A stretch of 64,000 nucleotides of DNA from Manduca sexta (Eukaryota; Arthropoda; Insecta; Lepidoptera; Sphingidae): positions 9,789,245-9,853,244 of the forward strand of contig NC_051119.1 in assembly GCF_014839805.1 (NCBI RefSeq). Reading direction: 5' to 3'. The notes below the pieces were generated by a model. It saw only the letters and a list, made by a program, of their open reading frames with translations. It had not been told where the DNA came from and searched no databases. Below, piece after piece: positions 12,753-24,409 of the stretch; the first letter of the stretch is position 1; every line of letters starts with the position of its first letter. Position numbers and translations under genes: made by a program.

Positions 12753-13300
12753 GTGAATGATAGGTGCGCTGGTGGTAGGATGTACCACCGTACACAATGT
12801 GTTAAAACTCATCATAGTGGCCCTAAGTGTGTCGTGTTCCGGGATCAACCTGATATCCGGTAAAATTAAACTACTTTTTCGGATTTTATCGCGGTTTTTT
12901 ATATTTTAGTTTTCTCCCGACGTTTCGAAGACTGCAGCCTTCATGGTCACGGGGGGGACTGAGTTGTTCATCCGCAAAGTCAAAGTTACAATATGTACCT
13001 ACATTTTACAATTATACAACTTCCAACCGGCATAATTGTGTCGACTACCGAAGGGTAATCATCTCTCGTCAGTCGATATTCTATTGGATCCATTCCACTT
13101 ACCATCAGGTGCAATGGGGTCACTTTGCTGGCAAGTATAAAAAAAAAATTCGCCTTAGCCATAGTATCTCACTGCTGGAAGCGGGCCTCTACTACGAAAT
13201 CTAGGCATAGTTATAAAATCTCTGTATAATATACCGCCAATGTTGAGCGCGGACCTCTTCTACTATTAAAGGGATATCGAAGGGTGAAAAGCTAATTGAC
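12753..13300 (-). repeat. Composite of lepidopteran dispersed repeats
   Basis: Two pieces match, inverted, the repeat at 8940-9178 (TGTCGTGTTCCGGGATC; TACCATCAGGTGCAATGGGG). Between them, 12880-12955 contains CCCGACGTTTCGAAGACTGC and CCTTCATGGTCACGGGG, which recurs in the inverted-repeat element at 15753-15992. The end resembles RTE-like LINE tails (GCGGACCTCTTCTACTA). This looks like nested fragments with no gene. Confidence 0.55.
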
Positions 13301-15402
13301 TTAAGCGGCATTTTATTCAATTTTTTTTAACTAGATACAAAAAATATTGGAATGTAAACATAACCTTATGGAACCAAACTTCATGCTATTGTCTGTCAAA
13401 ATTACTTCTTCTTTTAACTGTCTTTATTTATAACTAACAATTATTACAAATCGTATTTTATTTATTACAACAAAAACACCAAAAACAGAAAAAAGTGCTG
13501 ATTTTTTAAAAATATCTATGAAACTTAGTGTCGCAAACAAAATGCTTAAGACAATTAGCATTTCAACCGTCGATATATAATTATAATTATTAATTTATTT
13601 CGGACAACAGTGATCCATATAGTGGTTAATTACATTGAGTAAATAAGTAGGTACCTATATAAATGAAACAACGATGCCAGCGAAACGCCAGTCTACTAGC
13701 ATTTAACGAAGTTTTAACATCCAAAATTCGAAGCAATGTTAAAAAAAAAAGCAAATGACATTAATAATTTGTTGGTCGAAAAAAAAGCAAGTCTTCCAGT
13801 TGCATTTGCGGCATGTAACTAAACGTTATTAAAACGATCTAAAATAATGGAATTGTTATGATGTTTACGTTATGTTAGTGCATAATAGTTATACGTTTGC
13901 ATAGCATTGCGAACGCAGCTGGATCATGCGAATATATTTTTACATAACTGATTTTATTTTTACTTGCTCAAAAGTCAGTCAATTATAGTTCAATGGTTAT
14001 TCGTGTTAAAGTCGCATTTCCAACAAATATGATGAAGTGGAAGTAGATAAAAGTAACTTTCACAGTATATGTGTGCATTGAGCAGCCCCCGTGGATGTGA
14101 ATAAAAACGACACGAGAGTCCGTTTCGTTTCAATGTGATTGGTTGAGAGGCAAATGACACTTACACGTTGGTCTCCCGACCAATCACATACAACTTAATC
14201 AAACGACATGCTCCTTCATGTCGTGTTTGATATGCCACATTCTATTGGCGTTAATCCGTTTGTGCTCGCCTGCGAATCGTACCGATACTGTAAGCTGCAC
14301 TAATATATTATAAAAGCATCAAAAGCAACCTTACGACAATGTGTATAAGGAACGAACTGGAGATTTAGGGTACTACTAGTAGTAACATTTACAGTATTGC
14401 ACGCATCACGCGTGTTATCATACGGCCACATTCGCCATATTTGTACGTATCATATGATAATTTCGGAATACATATTTAACTAATTATATCCACCAACACA
14501 TCGATACACAACTAAGTTGTGATTTTAGGCTTTTTATTTTCCTGCTTTTTTCGACAGTTGTATGTGTTTCTACGGGTTGTGGCCGAGTGGTGGACGGAAC
14601 AATACAGAAGCTATCTTCAGATCTATTTTGAAATAAAACCAATTTAAAATAATGTGAGCGTTTCGATCTAAACGTATTCTGATGGTACAATTCTAAAATC
14701 GATCTGCATATGTTCCTGTATTACGGAATTAAAAGTCATTTCAATAAATTATTTACCAGCTTTATACGATACTAGTTTTTTGTATCCAATGAAAACAAAA
14801 GTGCATTTGCATAGAAGGTCATAAAGTACCGCGCCATGTTAAAGAAAATAGAAATTGGCATACAAAATACCATTCCACGAAGATAACACGACTGAGTTAC
14901 GAGTTTACACCGTAACAGAGAATAAGAACCCAGTGGTTTAAAAAAATCTATGTTTTAAAAAAAGACATGCAATCGACGGTCTTGTCGCTTCTCATTCCTT
15001 TTCAGAACTGTGTCTTCGGTCTATTCCAATAGACGATCGTATTATCGGATCGCCAACAAAACTGGACCAATCAGGATAAAGTTTTTTTTACATATGACTT
15101 ATTGGGCTTGGTTTATTCTTATTGATCCTTAATTAGGGATTAAAATCGAAAATTTAAAACGGCCGATGGACAACCTTAAAACTAATTTTCCATACTAACA
15201 GCTGTTAAGCAATTATAGTATGAAATTATTTGAAGTTACGGAATAGCAATAATTGATGGGTTGGTACATCTATTCATGCATGTCAAGTATGCATATAGCC
15301 ATTAAGTATTATAGAAATAACAAATGCAAGAATGCATAAGTTTTGTGATTACGATTATTGATTATATAAGAACCTAATTACATAACTGATTTTATACAAA
15401 TA
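13301..15402. other. AT-rich intergenic stretch
   Basis: No gene or RNA is supported here. The only recognisable part is 14860-14935, a diverged copy of the dispersed sequence at 3175-3260. Two short inverted motifs, GATTGGTTGAG near 14140 and GACCAATCAC near 14185, are noted without an interpretation. Confidence 0.4.
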
Positions 15403-15586
15403 CAGTCTTACTTATAAACTTGTTAAGAGGTGTTTACGAATTGCTTAAATAGCTGTCAAAAACATCAACAGTTTCCTAGTTTAAACCTTATTAAAAAGCA
15501 AGATGGCGGGTTTTGACTAACAGCTGATCGAGTAAATTTGTGTTTTAACTAAGCATAGCTTTACGAAATTTTTATAAGTAAGACTG
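15403..15586. mobile_element. Short MITE of the 9179 family
   Basis: The termini are CAGTCTTACTTATAA and TTATAAGTAAGACTG. The interior (GTCAAAAACATCA, TTTCCTAGTTTAAACC, GTTTTGACTAACAGCTG) is the inverted counterpart of 9183-9320. About 184 bp, lacking the long hairpin of the larger copy. Confidence 0.8.
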
Positions 15587-15752
15587 TTAGTGTTTTGACA
15601 AGAGTTCGAAGTAATATGAAGACCTTCGAATGGCTCAGTTTTATTCTATTTAACTAAAATGTAAAACTAATGTTACACGGGTTTGATTTTAAACTGAAGA
15701 TATATGCGCGAATATAAAAATACAGATGGTCGCAGTTTTAATGTTGAAATAA

Positions 15753-15992
15753 AACTATTTACGGATTCGATCGCGGTTATTTATATTTCTTCTGACGTTA
15801 CGAAGACTGCGGCCTTCATGGTCACGGGGCGGTCTATAATGTTGGTCGTCAGAAAGTCATACTTACAATATCTACCTACAATTACATTTATATTTTTTTC
15901 TACTTTGATGGTCCGACTGTTGATCGAAAAGTCTTCGAATCATCGGGAGAAAATTATAATATAAATAACCACAATAAAATCCGTAAATAGTT
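15753..15992. mobile_element. Inverted-repeat MITE
   Basis: The left end AACTATTTACGGATT and its continuation CGCGGTTATTTATAT are mirrored at the right end (ATATAAATAACC then AATCCGTAAATAGTT). Inside, GACGTTACGAAGACTGC and CCTTCATGGTCACGGGG link it to 12880-12955. Non-coding, about 240 bp. Confidence 0.72.
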
Positions 15993-16689
15993 CTAATTCA
16001 ATGTCTAAGAAGTCAGTTTGTAATATAAAAATTGCTTTTGAAATGCTATGATGTTTTCTTTTTAGATAAATAGAATAAAAATGAAATATACCCGACTCGT
16101 TTGAAATAAGCCTATAAATGTTCGGTACATTTTAATATCACTATTTTTACGCTGGAATTATTCTTTGCGTTTATTATAACAGATCTGAGATATTGATGTA
16201 ACTTATGAATTATTTGTTATGAAATGTTTCGGTTAGATATCGTATTGATGTTCCTTGGTTAGTCGAAAGTCCTAGGTATTGTGTTTTTGTATACTAGCGC
16301 TGTCGCTTAGATATTATTAGTTGTAACCATGAGTAAACTGGTGTGATATGCAAAGCTTCGTTGTAATGTGTCGTAGCAGAACAATTTGTTGTTGCAATTA
16401 TTTTTATACGGAGTATTGATGAATGTTGCATTTTAGTAGATTATAAATTAAGTTTGCAAAATATTATGTGGTTTTTATTCCTCTAATTGTCTTCTCTAAT
16501 CGACCTATTGTTGCGTATCTTTGCTGTGTGTGTAACGTTACCAGCCCGCTGTATACGTGAGAAGACAATGCTTTGACAGAAAGTACATATAGCTTAGTCT
16601 TCTTTCTGCTAAAGTAAACAGAACAAGAAAGAAGTATTAATTATTGCCACAGAGAAGAAAACATGTAGGTACCTGCAATAAAAGAAGAA

Positions 16690-17010
16690 AAAAATTCAAG
16701 ACATTACTGGTGGTAGGTCTCTCACTCTAGAGAGTCCTCCGGGATAAATTCTACCGCAATATCTATTTTTGTCCCCTAGCAACAGTGTGTAGTCACTGTT
16801 GTGTTCCGGATTGAGGGACATTGTTTGTGTGCAACTACTGGACATAATGAGGCTTAACATCTCACGTCTCAAGATGGCAAGCGCAGCGGAATACCATACA
16901 ATACATTGTAATTAAAGGTGTTGGATGGTGTTTCTACTGTTTATGGGCGGTCGTATCGCTTACCATCAGGCAAACAGCAAGCTCGTCTCGTCATTCAAAG
17001 TAATAAAAAA
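16690..17010 (+). repeat. Lepidopteran dispersed repeat
   Basis: Phrases ACTGGTGGTAGGTCTCT, CCGCAATATCTATTTTTG, GTAGTCACTGTT and AGCGCAGCGGAATACCA recur at 40528-40750 with the same order. The tail CGTATCGCTTACCATCAGGC resembles the ends of other repeats near 9020 and 13095. Probably a LINE 3' fragment or SINE; no coding potential seen. Confidence 0.6.
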
Positions 17011-18000
17011 AACAATAAATACCACTATCGAGTATTCTTATTACCACACGCGCACCCACACCGTGGCAACTGAGTGGGCATCTCAGTATACCCAGTGTTA
17101 AGAAAGACAGTATTCACCAGCCACCCAGAGTCCTGCACGAACATCGGGAAAAAATAGGCAGTAGTTGTGCGTATCGGTCTTGGGTAGAAATTAATAGAAA
17201 TAGTCCACATGAAAAGAGAGTTTTATTCCGTGCCAAAAAATACAATAACGCAAGAGTAGAACCCGCACTAGGAGAGAAGAGAAAAAAAGAGAGAGTCTAA
17301 AGCAAAGTAACAAAAAGTATGATCGGCTTAGTGATAGGCGTTAGAGAGTTATAAATGCGCCACATGCGTCAGCTGACCAACTTCCTGACGGCTGGCCGGC
17401 CGCGCGCTAAGAGGCGGAGGCAACGCGCCTCGCTCCGACCGGCGCGTGTGACGTTGGGTATTGTTAGGTGATCGCTACATATACCGCATACAGCCCACAA
17501 GCCTACAATTACCTATAGTGCGAACACGGTGTATTTAAAAACCACACCATGAAACTCATAAAAATATTTATTATATACTACCCATCTACAATTACACAGA
17601 ACAGGCACACTGCGTGACGCACGTCTACGTCAGAGAACGGCCTTGTAGTGTACATTGAAAGTGAATATATGAAAAAGTTATCTTTTGCAGCGATACGCTC
17701 ATGACGCGTCCTTTATAAATGTTCTAGTACAATATATTTCAAGGCTGTCCTTTTCTGTTCCTTCACTCTATCCCATCCCTTCTTCCTCCCAGGCCCTGAG
17801 ACCGGATAAATACAAAAAACAATGCATAAAATGCTTTGTGACGTCTTATGCAAACGAAGGAGTGCATAAGGTAGACGCCATACCAATTGCCATCGTCATA
17901 ACATAGTTTTTATCTAATAAAAATTTTAAAAAATACATACACAGTTATGCTAGACTTGATATTCGAACTATATACATTGTTAAATTAGTTACACTTTAGT
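17011..18000. other. Intergenic, with a short CpG-rich patch
   Basis: Bases 17340-17465 are markedly GC- and CpG-rich against AT-rich surroundings (GGCTGGCCGGCCGCGCGC). The patch contains no open frame and no recognised RNA. It could be a promoter remnant or part of an LTR; nothing decides this. From about 17900 the sequence is shared with 43940 and is duplicated 3' flank of the gene at 18263. Confidence 0.35.
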
Positions 18001-18262
18001 GTGATATTAATAATTAAGAATACGATGTTCAAAGAGCTTTAATAGTAAATTGCATTCCTCATCTGTTTGCAAAAACCTCTTCGAGGAATTGTTTCCGTTT
18101 CGTTCAATAATTGTCTTTCTCAAATCCAAAACTAAACCGAACGATAAAACAAGTTTGTTTCAGAATAGTTTACTTATTTAAAATATAAAATGTTTATAAT
18201 ACAGTCAACATTATATGTTACAACCAATATATTTATAATAGAGAATAAATTTCGTAATATGT

Positions 18263-21200
18263 TCAAAATTCTATTAAAACCTCGTTATCTTCAAACTTCT
18301 TGTAGTAATAGTATCTGATATTGTCGTTTTCGAAGGATTTTATTTTATCTATTATCTTGTTATGTGTACACGGATCTGCTGCTTCCGTCGGCAATATTTC
18401 TAAAGCGAATTTATAAGTTTCATATTTTTCTATTTCTACCAATCTAGAGCTTACTGCGGTATATACATACTCCTCTTTGGCATTCACTTTAAAGGGCCAG
18501 TTAGATATTAAATTTCGGGCAAATGTTTCCAAAAACTCGATGATTATACTATTCGCTAATGTGTAACAGTTGTTTTCCTCCACAAATTCATTAAATAATA
18601 TTGCAAATTCTTTAGCAAAGTTGTCAATGTACTGTTCAAATGCCACTAAGTTATTAGAATCGTCTTGTTCGGCCAAGGTACGTCGTGCATCAACTATAGT
18701 ATTTGCGACTATGATAGTCAACCGTAAATACCAAATTGTGTCATATATCTCTGGTAGCGGCACAGCTTCTAGTAAATCTTTCAAAACTTGTTTTAATATC
18801 ACAATTCCGTGTAAGCAGTAGGTTGACTCATTGTAAAATATTTTACTACTAAGGACCTCAACAAAACCAACTAAAAATCCCCGGAAGACATACATATTTG
18901 CTTGTTCAGACCTCCACGACTTTGTCGATTCTTTAACTAAAGTGTCTACAATCTCCAATTTACGTTTCAAAACTTCCTGGCTCGGTAGATACATGAGATA
19001 TCTTGCAGTCAGATTCCATTTAGCGTTGAAGAAATCTCTCAGGTATGTTTCATCTAAGCGTTTCATTTGTCCCTCGTTAAACATGGTTGTAATATGCTCG
19101 CATACAATTGATTCAACCGCATCTTGCTGCATTAATTCAAAATGATCTACCATGTTCCTCAGTACGCTAGTCTTGCGGATAATCATGATATGTATATCAG
19201 GTAATGTATTCAATACCTGCCATGTACATAAAATATGATCGCCTAAGAGATGACTTGGAAGCTGTGTTTTAGTCATTTCTGTGAACAGTTCATTGTCGTC
19301 GTCTTCACGCACATCCAGAGTGAACGCTTTGAGAGTTTCATATAGTTCTTCTTGCAAGTCATTTACAATTTTTTGGTGGATTTCTTTGTACACTACCAAC
19401 CTTATTGACACATTTTTCATTTTCTTCCAAATATTTGTCACTGTTATTTTTAAATCATGAATGCTGAAACACTCGAACGCCAAGCGTATGCCGTGTTTTA
19501 GTATGGAAGCTGGCGAGTTTAGCAAGAACTTGACAAATTCTCTTAACACAGCAGGTTGCAAATTAGCTGCATATGATTGAAACATTGGTAAACAGAACTT
19601 TAAATAGTCACCAACTATATACTTCTGTGTTTCTGATAAAGGAACGATAGGGCGCGACAAACATACAAATTTGCATATAGCTTTCCTGATGTACAATATT
19701 TTCCGTTCAATCTCAACGTGGTCAATTTTTGATTCAGTTGGAACATACTTGGTAACCAATCCAACTCTATCTGCGTACTCTGCTAGATGAAATAATCCGT
19801 AAACAGCAGCATCGTAGATTTCTTCACATAATTCATCTGAAGATAGTATTTTATTAAACAATTCTACAAAGTTTAGTGCTATATCAGTAGAAAAGTAAAT
19901 CTTTAATTTTCTTAACAGATAAGCAAGACTGAATCTTGTTTTATTTTCAAGTTTTTTATTGAGTAATGTAATTTTGGATACTACTATAGATGCATCCTTT
20001 TTTAAATCTTTCATCAGGACAAATTGTGTGAGGGGAATTTCTTCTTCCTTTAACAAACTGTTATCCTTGTATTCCTCGCGGTCTAGTGCGACAAATTCCA
20101 TAACTATATCTGGAATATCTTTTTTAGGCTTATCATACTGAATCATTAGCTCCAATAGACTGTGTATATATTTTCTAACACCCAATTTAACGTTTTCATC
20201 GTAGTTTTCAATGTTGAACTCATTTATTTTTTGTAAATAGTAATTACTCATGTAATTATAGATAATCTCAACATTTTCTGAAGGCAATTTGTCAGTTTGC
20301 TGTTTTAATAAATTTAAATTTAATCTTCCATCAATATGCTGCTTTAGAGCGTTATGTAGTTCTATTTTATGAACGATAGCATAAACTATGGCGATTAACT
20401 TATATTCTGCCTTGCAGCTATAGGTATTCCTATTGTCGTAAACATCCATGCTGTGTAAAATTTTATTGAATGCCTGCCAACAATTCTCATCGAATTTATG
20501 GTAGCTATGGGTACTTAAAACTTTTTCAATAAACTTAACTTTATTACGTATCATTTCGTTAACAAATCTTTGATAGTAATAATTAAACAACGTTTCTAAT
20601 TCGCGGTCTGACTGTGCGCTGCTGACTAGCACATTGACAATATCGATCCTGATATCAGCATTAGCAGCAACTAATATGTATTTTTTGAGAGGCTCAAATG
20701 CTTTGTCAAACGATACAAACTCGAACCATTTGAAATCTTGACCATGACCAAAATGCTCAAGACCAGACTCTACATGTTCCAGGGCCCAAGCTTCTCTCTC
20801 TGCATTTGTCATTAATTTGTACAAACCAGCATAATAAAACTCCATACTCATTTCAAATTCTTTTTCCGGGTGGTGCTTAATAAAGACCTCTTTTAGGTAA
20901 TGTAGCCTTGTTTCTAGCGGAATTACCTCTAGTATAAACTCATATTCTCTATAAAAGTCCCAGAATGTGTAAAAAGATATTATATTTGTAACATATTTTT
21001 TTACTTCGTCTGCGGTACTATATTTTACTAGCATTTTTCTATTAAGCATACTTAGGTACAATTTTGTGTGGCAAAACAGCCTGTTTCTGTGGTTTTTCAT
21101 TATATGTTTAGAAAGTCGTAATCCAAACCTTTGACTACATGGCCAAGTTAATTTATGTTTAAACATATATTTCTCAACAAGATCCAGATATTTAACATCC

Positions 21201-21817
21201 GACACAGAATACAGGTAGCTCAGCAGTTTTAGTAAATTACAAACTTCGTTTTCGTTTACTTCATCTAACACAGTTCTAGCTACAGTGAATGAATCACCAA
21301 CAATGTTTACCATGTCCTTGACAGCGATAAATATATGGTGGTCTTTAATCACCTCTACTTTCTTTGATTCTGGAGCATACCACAGAAACTTGAGAGCTAT
21401 TTCCGGTAATTTCATTTTTATACAGTAAGAGCAGAACAGAGCTGCTCGATCACTGTTGGTCATGTGCTGAGATATCAGCTTTAAAAATTTCCTTCTCATC
21501 TTAAATGGCATTTCTGGGAAGACATGTTGTTCCAGGTAATCTGGATTGACAATGTGGGCAAACTCTTCTTGATAAAGCCATTGACATTTTAATGCTCTGG
21601 TGATATACACGCTGTCTCCGCACTTGAGGGTCTCGATAATGTAGTCTAATTCTTTTTTCTTGTTTGCCAAGTCTATTTTAAACAGTCTGTCAATGTCAGT
21701 CTTCTCATTTTGTAATTTGAATTCATCAAACGACACACCATTTGTTACTGCTTGATTCACCTTGGTGTTCAGCTCCCGATGTCTCTCATTTAGACTGTTC
21801 CCAGTCAATATAATCAT
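18263..21817 (-). CDS. Large lineage-specific helical protein, copy 1 (intact)
   Basis: I do not recognise this 1184-residue protein. It is encoded by one uninterrupted frame. The start MIILTGNSLNERHREL is preferred because copies 1, 2 and 4 share this ATG right after a conserved 3' splice site. There is no signal peptide, membrane helix, zinc motif or catalytic motif that I can see. Most of it is amphipathic helix with regularly spaced hydrophobic residues, for example MRRKFLKLISQHM near residue 105, suggesting a HEAT/TPR-like solenoid (inference). An acidic REDDDNE lies near residue 838. Three paralogues follow on the same strand and are broken, so this may be the only functional copy. AT-rich codons match the surroundings. 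A retrogene or an old horizontal gain are alternatives for the single-exon structure. Confidence 0.9.
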   Translation of the reverse strand: MIILTGNSLNERHRELNTKVNQAVTNGVSFDEFKLQNEKTDIDRLFKIDLANKKKELDYIIETLKCGDSVYITRALKCQWLYQEEFAHIVNPDYLEQHVFPEMPFKMRRKFLKLISQHMTNSDRAALFCSYCIKMKLPEIALKFLWYAPESKKVEVIKDHHIFIAVKDMVNIVGDSFTVARTVLDEVNENEVCNLLKLLSYLYSVSDVKYLDLVEKYMFKHKLTWPCSQRFGLRLSKHIMKNHRNRLFCHTKLYLSMLNRKMLVKYSTADEVKKYVTNIISFYTFWDFYREYEFILEVIPLETRLHYLKEVFIKHHPEKEFEMSMEFYYAGLYKLMTNAEREAWALEHVESGLEHFGHGQDFKWFEFVSFDKAFEPLKKYILVAANADIRIDIVNVLVSSAQSDRELETLFNYYYQRFVNEMIRNKVKFIEKVLSTHSYHKFDENCWQAFNKILHSMDVYDNRNTYSCKAEYKLIAIVYAIVHKIELHNALKQHIDGRLNLNLLKQQTDKLPSENVEIIYNYMSNYYLQKINEFNIENYDENVKLGVRKYIHSLLELMIQYDKPKKDIPDIVMEFVALDREEYKDNSLLKEEEIPLTQFVLMKDLKKDASIVVSKITLLNKKLENKTRFSLAYLLRKLKIYFSTDIALNFVELFNKILSSDELCEEIYDAAVYGLFHLAEYADRVGLVTKYVPTESKIDHVEIERKILYIRKAICKFVCLSRPIVPLSETQKYIVGDYLKFCLPMFQSYAANLQPAVLREFVKFLLNSPASILKHGIRLAFECFSIHDLKITVTNIWKKMKNVSIRLVVYKEIHQKIVNDLQEELYETLKAFTLDVREDDDNELFTEMTKTQLPSHLLGDHILCTWQVLNTLPDIHIMIIRKTSVLRNMVDHFELMQQDAVESIVCEHITTMFNEGQMKRLDETYLRDFFNAKWNLTARYLMYLPSQEVLKRKLEIVDTLVKESTKSWRSEQANMYVFRGFLVGFVEVLSSKIFYNESTYCLHGIVILKQVLKDLLEAVPLPEIYDTIWYLRLTIIVANTIVDARRTLAEQDDSNNLVAFEQYIDNFAKEFAILFNEFVEENNCYTLANSIIIEFLETFARNLISNWPFKVNAKEEYVYTAVSSRLVEIEKYETYKFALEILPTEAADPCTHNKIIDKIKSFENDNIRYYYYKKFEDNEVLIEF

Positions 21818-21827
21818 GTTGATGGAT

Positions 21828-21842
21828 CTGAAAAAAAAAAGA
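21828..21842 (-). promoter_or_regulatory. 3' splice site just upstream of the copy 1 start
   Basis: On the minus strand a pyrimidine run ends in CAG, then ATCCATCAAC and ATG. The same arrangement is seen at 61730 (identical exon start) and, with a 4-bp deletion, at 32850. This implies a 5' UTR intron ending 10 bases before the start codon. The splice is inferred from sequence only. Confidence 0.65.
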
Positions 21843-22440
21843 TAATTTCATCAATGTTTGATTCAACTACTAGCGGCATACTTCGATTGTAGTAATAGAT
21901 TCTAACAATTTCAGGTTCAAGTATCAACCAGGCCACTAAAATTTGTATTTAAATTGCCCAGGATTAAAGTTGGCATCTAATATGGTAATCTGCTTGCATT
22001 CTATAAGGTCATGTGCTCGATATGACTTAACTTTAATTGAACTAGGTACACCTCCTCTTACCACTTTAAAGACAAAATCTGTGATCGTATATTGTTACGA
22101 ACATATCCTTATAAAATTTCAACTAACATAATCACAGATATAGTTGATTTTACACAGAAAAATGTTTTTTTGTTTTTATTTAAAGGTTTCCCAACAGCTT
22201 AGATATTGATAGATGCAATTATATACAAAGAAAGCTATAAGGTATTGTGGCTGATATATGTACCAATAATAGGTGCACACAGCATTTACCAATAGGGTAT
22301 TACACTCTTTTTTGAAAAGTGTCTCAAATTAATAATTCTAGTGATAAAATACCACTAGAAATTTTATAAAAAAAAGTATTCAATCAATAAATGCCATTAA
22401 AATACATTTAAATATTACATTTTAAATTTTCCCGCGTAAA
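21843..22440. other. Duplicated 5' flank (intron) of copy 1
   Basis: Bases 21860-22140 match 32880-33180 and 61750-61990 (shared AATTGCCCAGGATTAAA). Bases 22190-22290 match 33220-33320 (GCTATAAGGTATTGTGGCTG). Non-coding; most likely the intron of the large gene. Confidence 0.7.
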
Positions 22441-22800
22441 TAAACGAAAACGCTAGAAGCCAAGTTGCTGACGTCATCTCGACAGTAAACATCAAGTAAC
22501 AACGCTGTGCATAGAGAAAGAGGAAATTATTACAATTAAAAGGAGCTACTATCCTTATCATTGGTGTGTTGTTTCTGAATTTAAGAATTTAGAATACTAG
22601 TGTAAAAACGCCAAAAAAATGTGGATTCAAGTGTCAACTGATATAATTATGAGGAAAACTTGGTTACAACTTACGAGAAAAGATCCAAATTTATTGTCCG
22701 AAAAATTTGTCTATTTCAATAAATTAGAAATAGTGAACGCGTATTGACACTTTAAGTTGTTTACTGCCTTGATGACGTCATGTCATGGCGGCACTCGTTT
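22440..22800 (+). pseudogene. THAP-domain relic within inverted repeats
   Basis: Around 22556-22748 a decayed frame reads HWCVVSEFKN, a stop, then KKMWIQVSTDIIMRKTWLQL and KDPNLLSEKFVYFN. This resembles the zinc-binding THAP domain of insect P-like transposases (C-x-x-x-x-C start, central W, R-K-W core), with the second cysteine replaced by phenylalanine. Flanks form an imperfect inverted pair: TGACGTCATCTCGACAGTAAACA on the left against TGTTTACTGCCTTGATGACGTCA on the right. It is probably the remains of a small DNA transposon. The THAP call is from pattern only. Confidence 0.5.
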
Positions 22801-23229
22801 CGCATATTTGTAAAACAGATTAAAAAAGTCAAAACTTTGAAATGAATTAAAAAATTTAAATTGGTTGTATTGTAAAAAATTATTTTATAATTTTATGAAC
22901 TGAAACTATTATTTTCCGATTGCTTTTTGATTAAACTATATTATTCATGTATTTATGGAATTTTTCTCACATACACTAAAATACCCTATTATGTAACATA
23001 TTGTGTAAACAGAAAACATATAATAGTAAAGAAAAATATACTGAAAAAAATACAAATAAAAAAAAAATCTTATTTATGAATATGTTTCGACAATTTACTT
23101 ATAGGCATTTAATTTGTCGTGAAATATATCTAGATTTTTTACGCCCTTATGCGCAAGGTGGTTCTGACAATTGGTGAAATTACCCCAATATTAGTATTGC
23201 AATATGGAATGTGAAAAGTTCTAAACATG

Positions 23230-24340
23230 AGAAACCTGGGTATATTGTGTGGAACATTAAAACTAATTTTGTGTAAAATATCAATCTTGCTGTGAATTAT
23301 TGTATGTATAAACTTCAAATCACTTAATAACCGCTAATTATGTAATGTATCCATGCCAAAATATTTAAGTCTATTGTAATAAGTGGATCTATGGGAAAAA
23401 CAAGAACAAAAAAATGCAAGGTGCCTTGTAAATGAACGCTGTATGCCTTCAATTCTTTGCGAATGGACACTGTATATAGGATTCCATACTACATTCAAAT
23501 ATTCAAAATTACTTCTTACAAGAGCATTATACAGAATGATTTTGTGTTTGGTTTTCTAAATTGAAATGTCTTTCTCCTTATGAACCCTAGTATTTGAGCA
23601 GATTGTTTTACTATTTTGTCTATATGAGTAGTAAATCTCAATTTATTATCAAGTATAACACCCAAATGGCGTATTTCATTGACTTCAGTTACAACTGCAT
23701 TGTTAATATAATATACAGAATGTTTAGAATCTTTCCTGTGAATTTTATATGAAAACATTTGGAACTATTAACATTCATTTTGTTAGCAGTACACCACTTA
23801 ATGATGCCATCTATGTCTTTTTGAATTAACAATATATCAGATAAGGTATTGATAGTCTTATAGATTTTAAGATTGTCGGCAAACAATGAGCATTTACAAT
23901 GCTTAATTACTGTAATGATGTCATCTATAAATATTAGGACCAACTTAGGCCCAAGAACAGAACCCTGTGGAACACCATAGTTAGAAAAATAGATGTTAGA
24001 CTCATATTCTTTTACAACCTCTGTTTGAGGTCTATTGGCTAGATAAGTTTTGAACCAATTAAGTAAGGGGCCGAAAATTCCTACAGTATTCATTTTTTTT
24101 TATTATAATACAGTGATTGACAGTAACAAATGCACTACTGATCAGTGTATACCGCATCAACCTGCCGTTGTTATCCAAATAAGAGGACAAGTCTGATACA
24201 AATGATACTAGATTACTATTGACTGAACAACAACTATGTTTGATAACATATATTATCAAATTATATTTAGTAGATTATTCTGGCAATATGATTCATTTTT
24301 ATCTGTATTACTAATACTGCCCACTCTGATATATTACAGG
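23230..24340 (-). pseudogene. Degenerate non-LTR reverse transcriptase
   Basis: Reading down the minus strand: NSNLVSFVSDLSSYLDNNG, SSAFVTVNHC, LLNWFKTYLANRPQ, NYGVPQGSVLGP, LFADNLKIYK, IRHLGVILDNKLRFTTHIDK. These are reverse-transcriptase motifs in the right order for a Jockey/CR1-type LINE. The second catalytic aspartate of the FADD box is N, and several frameshifts break the frame. The 5' end of this copy is shared with 33900-34250, so the insertion predates the segmental duplication. Confidence 0.85.
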
Positions 24341-24409
24341 TACACATGCCTCGCACAGCCTTGCCCCCCTCCCCACCAACTGTGCCTACCCTTTAATCCA
24401 AACTTATGA

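Noticed and set aside
18570..20141. Small plus-strand frames opposite the large gene
   Set aside because: Antisense shadows that recur at the same places in the paralogues (29657, 44654, 58543) only because the coding strand is conserved.
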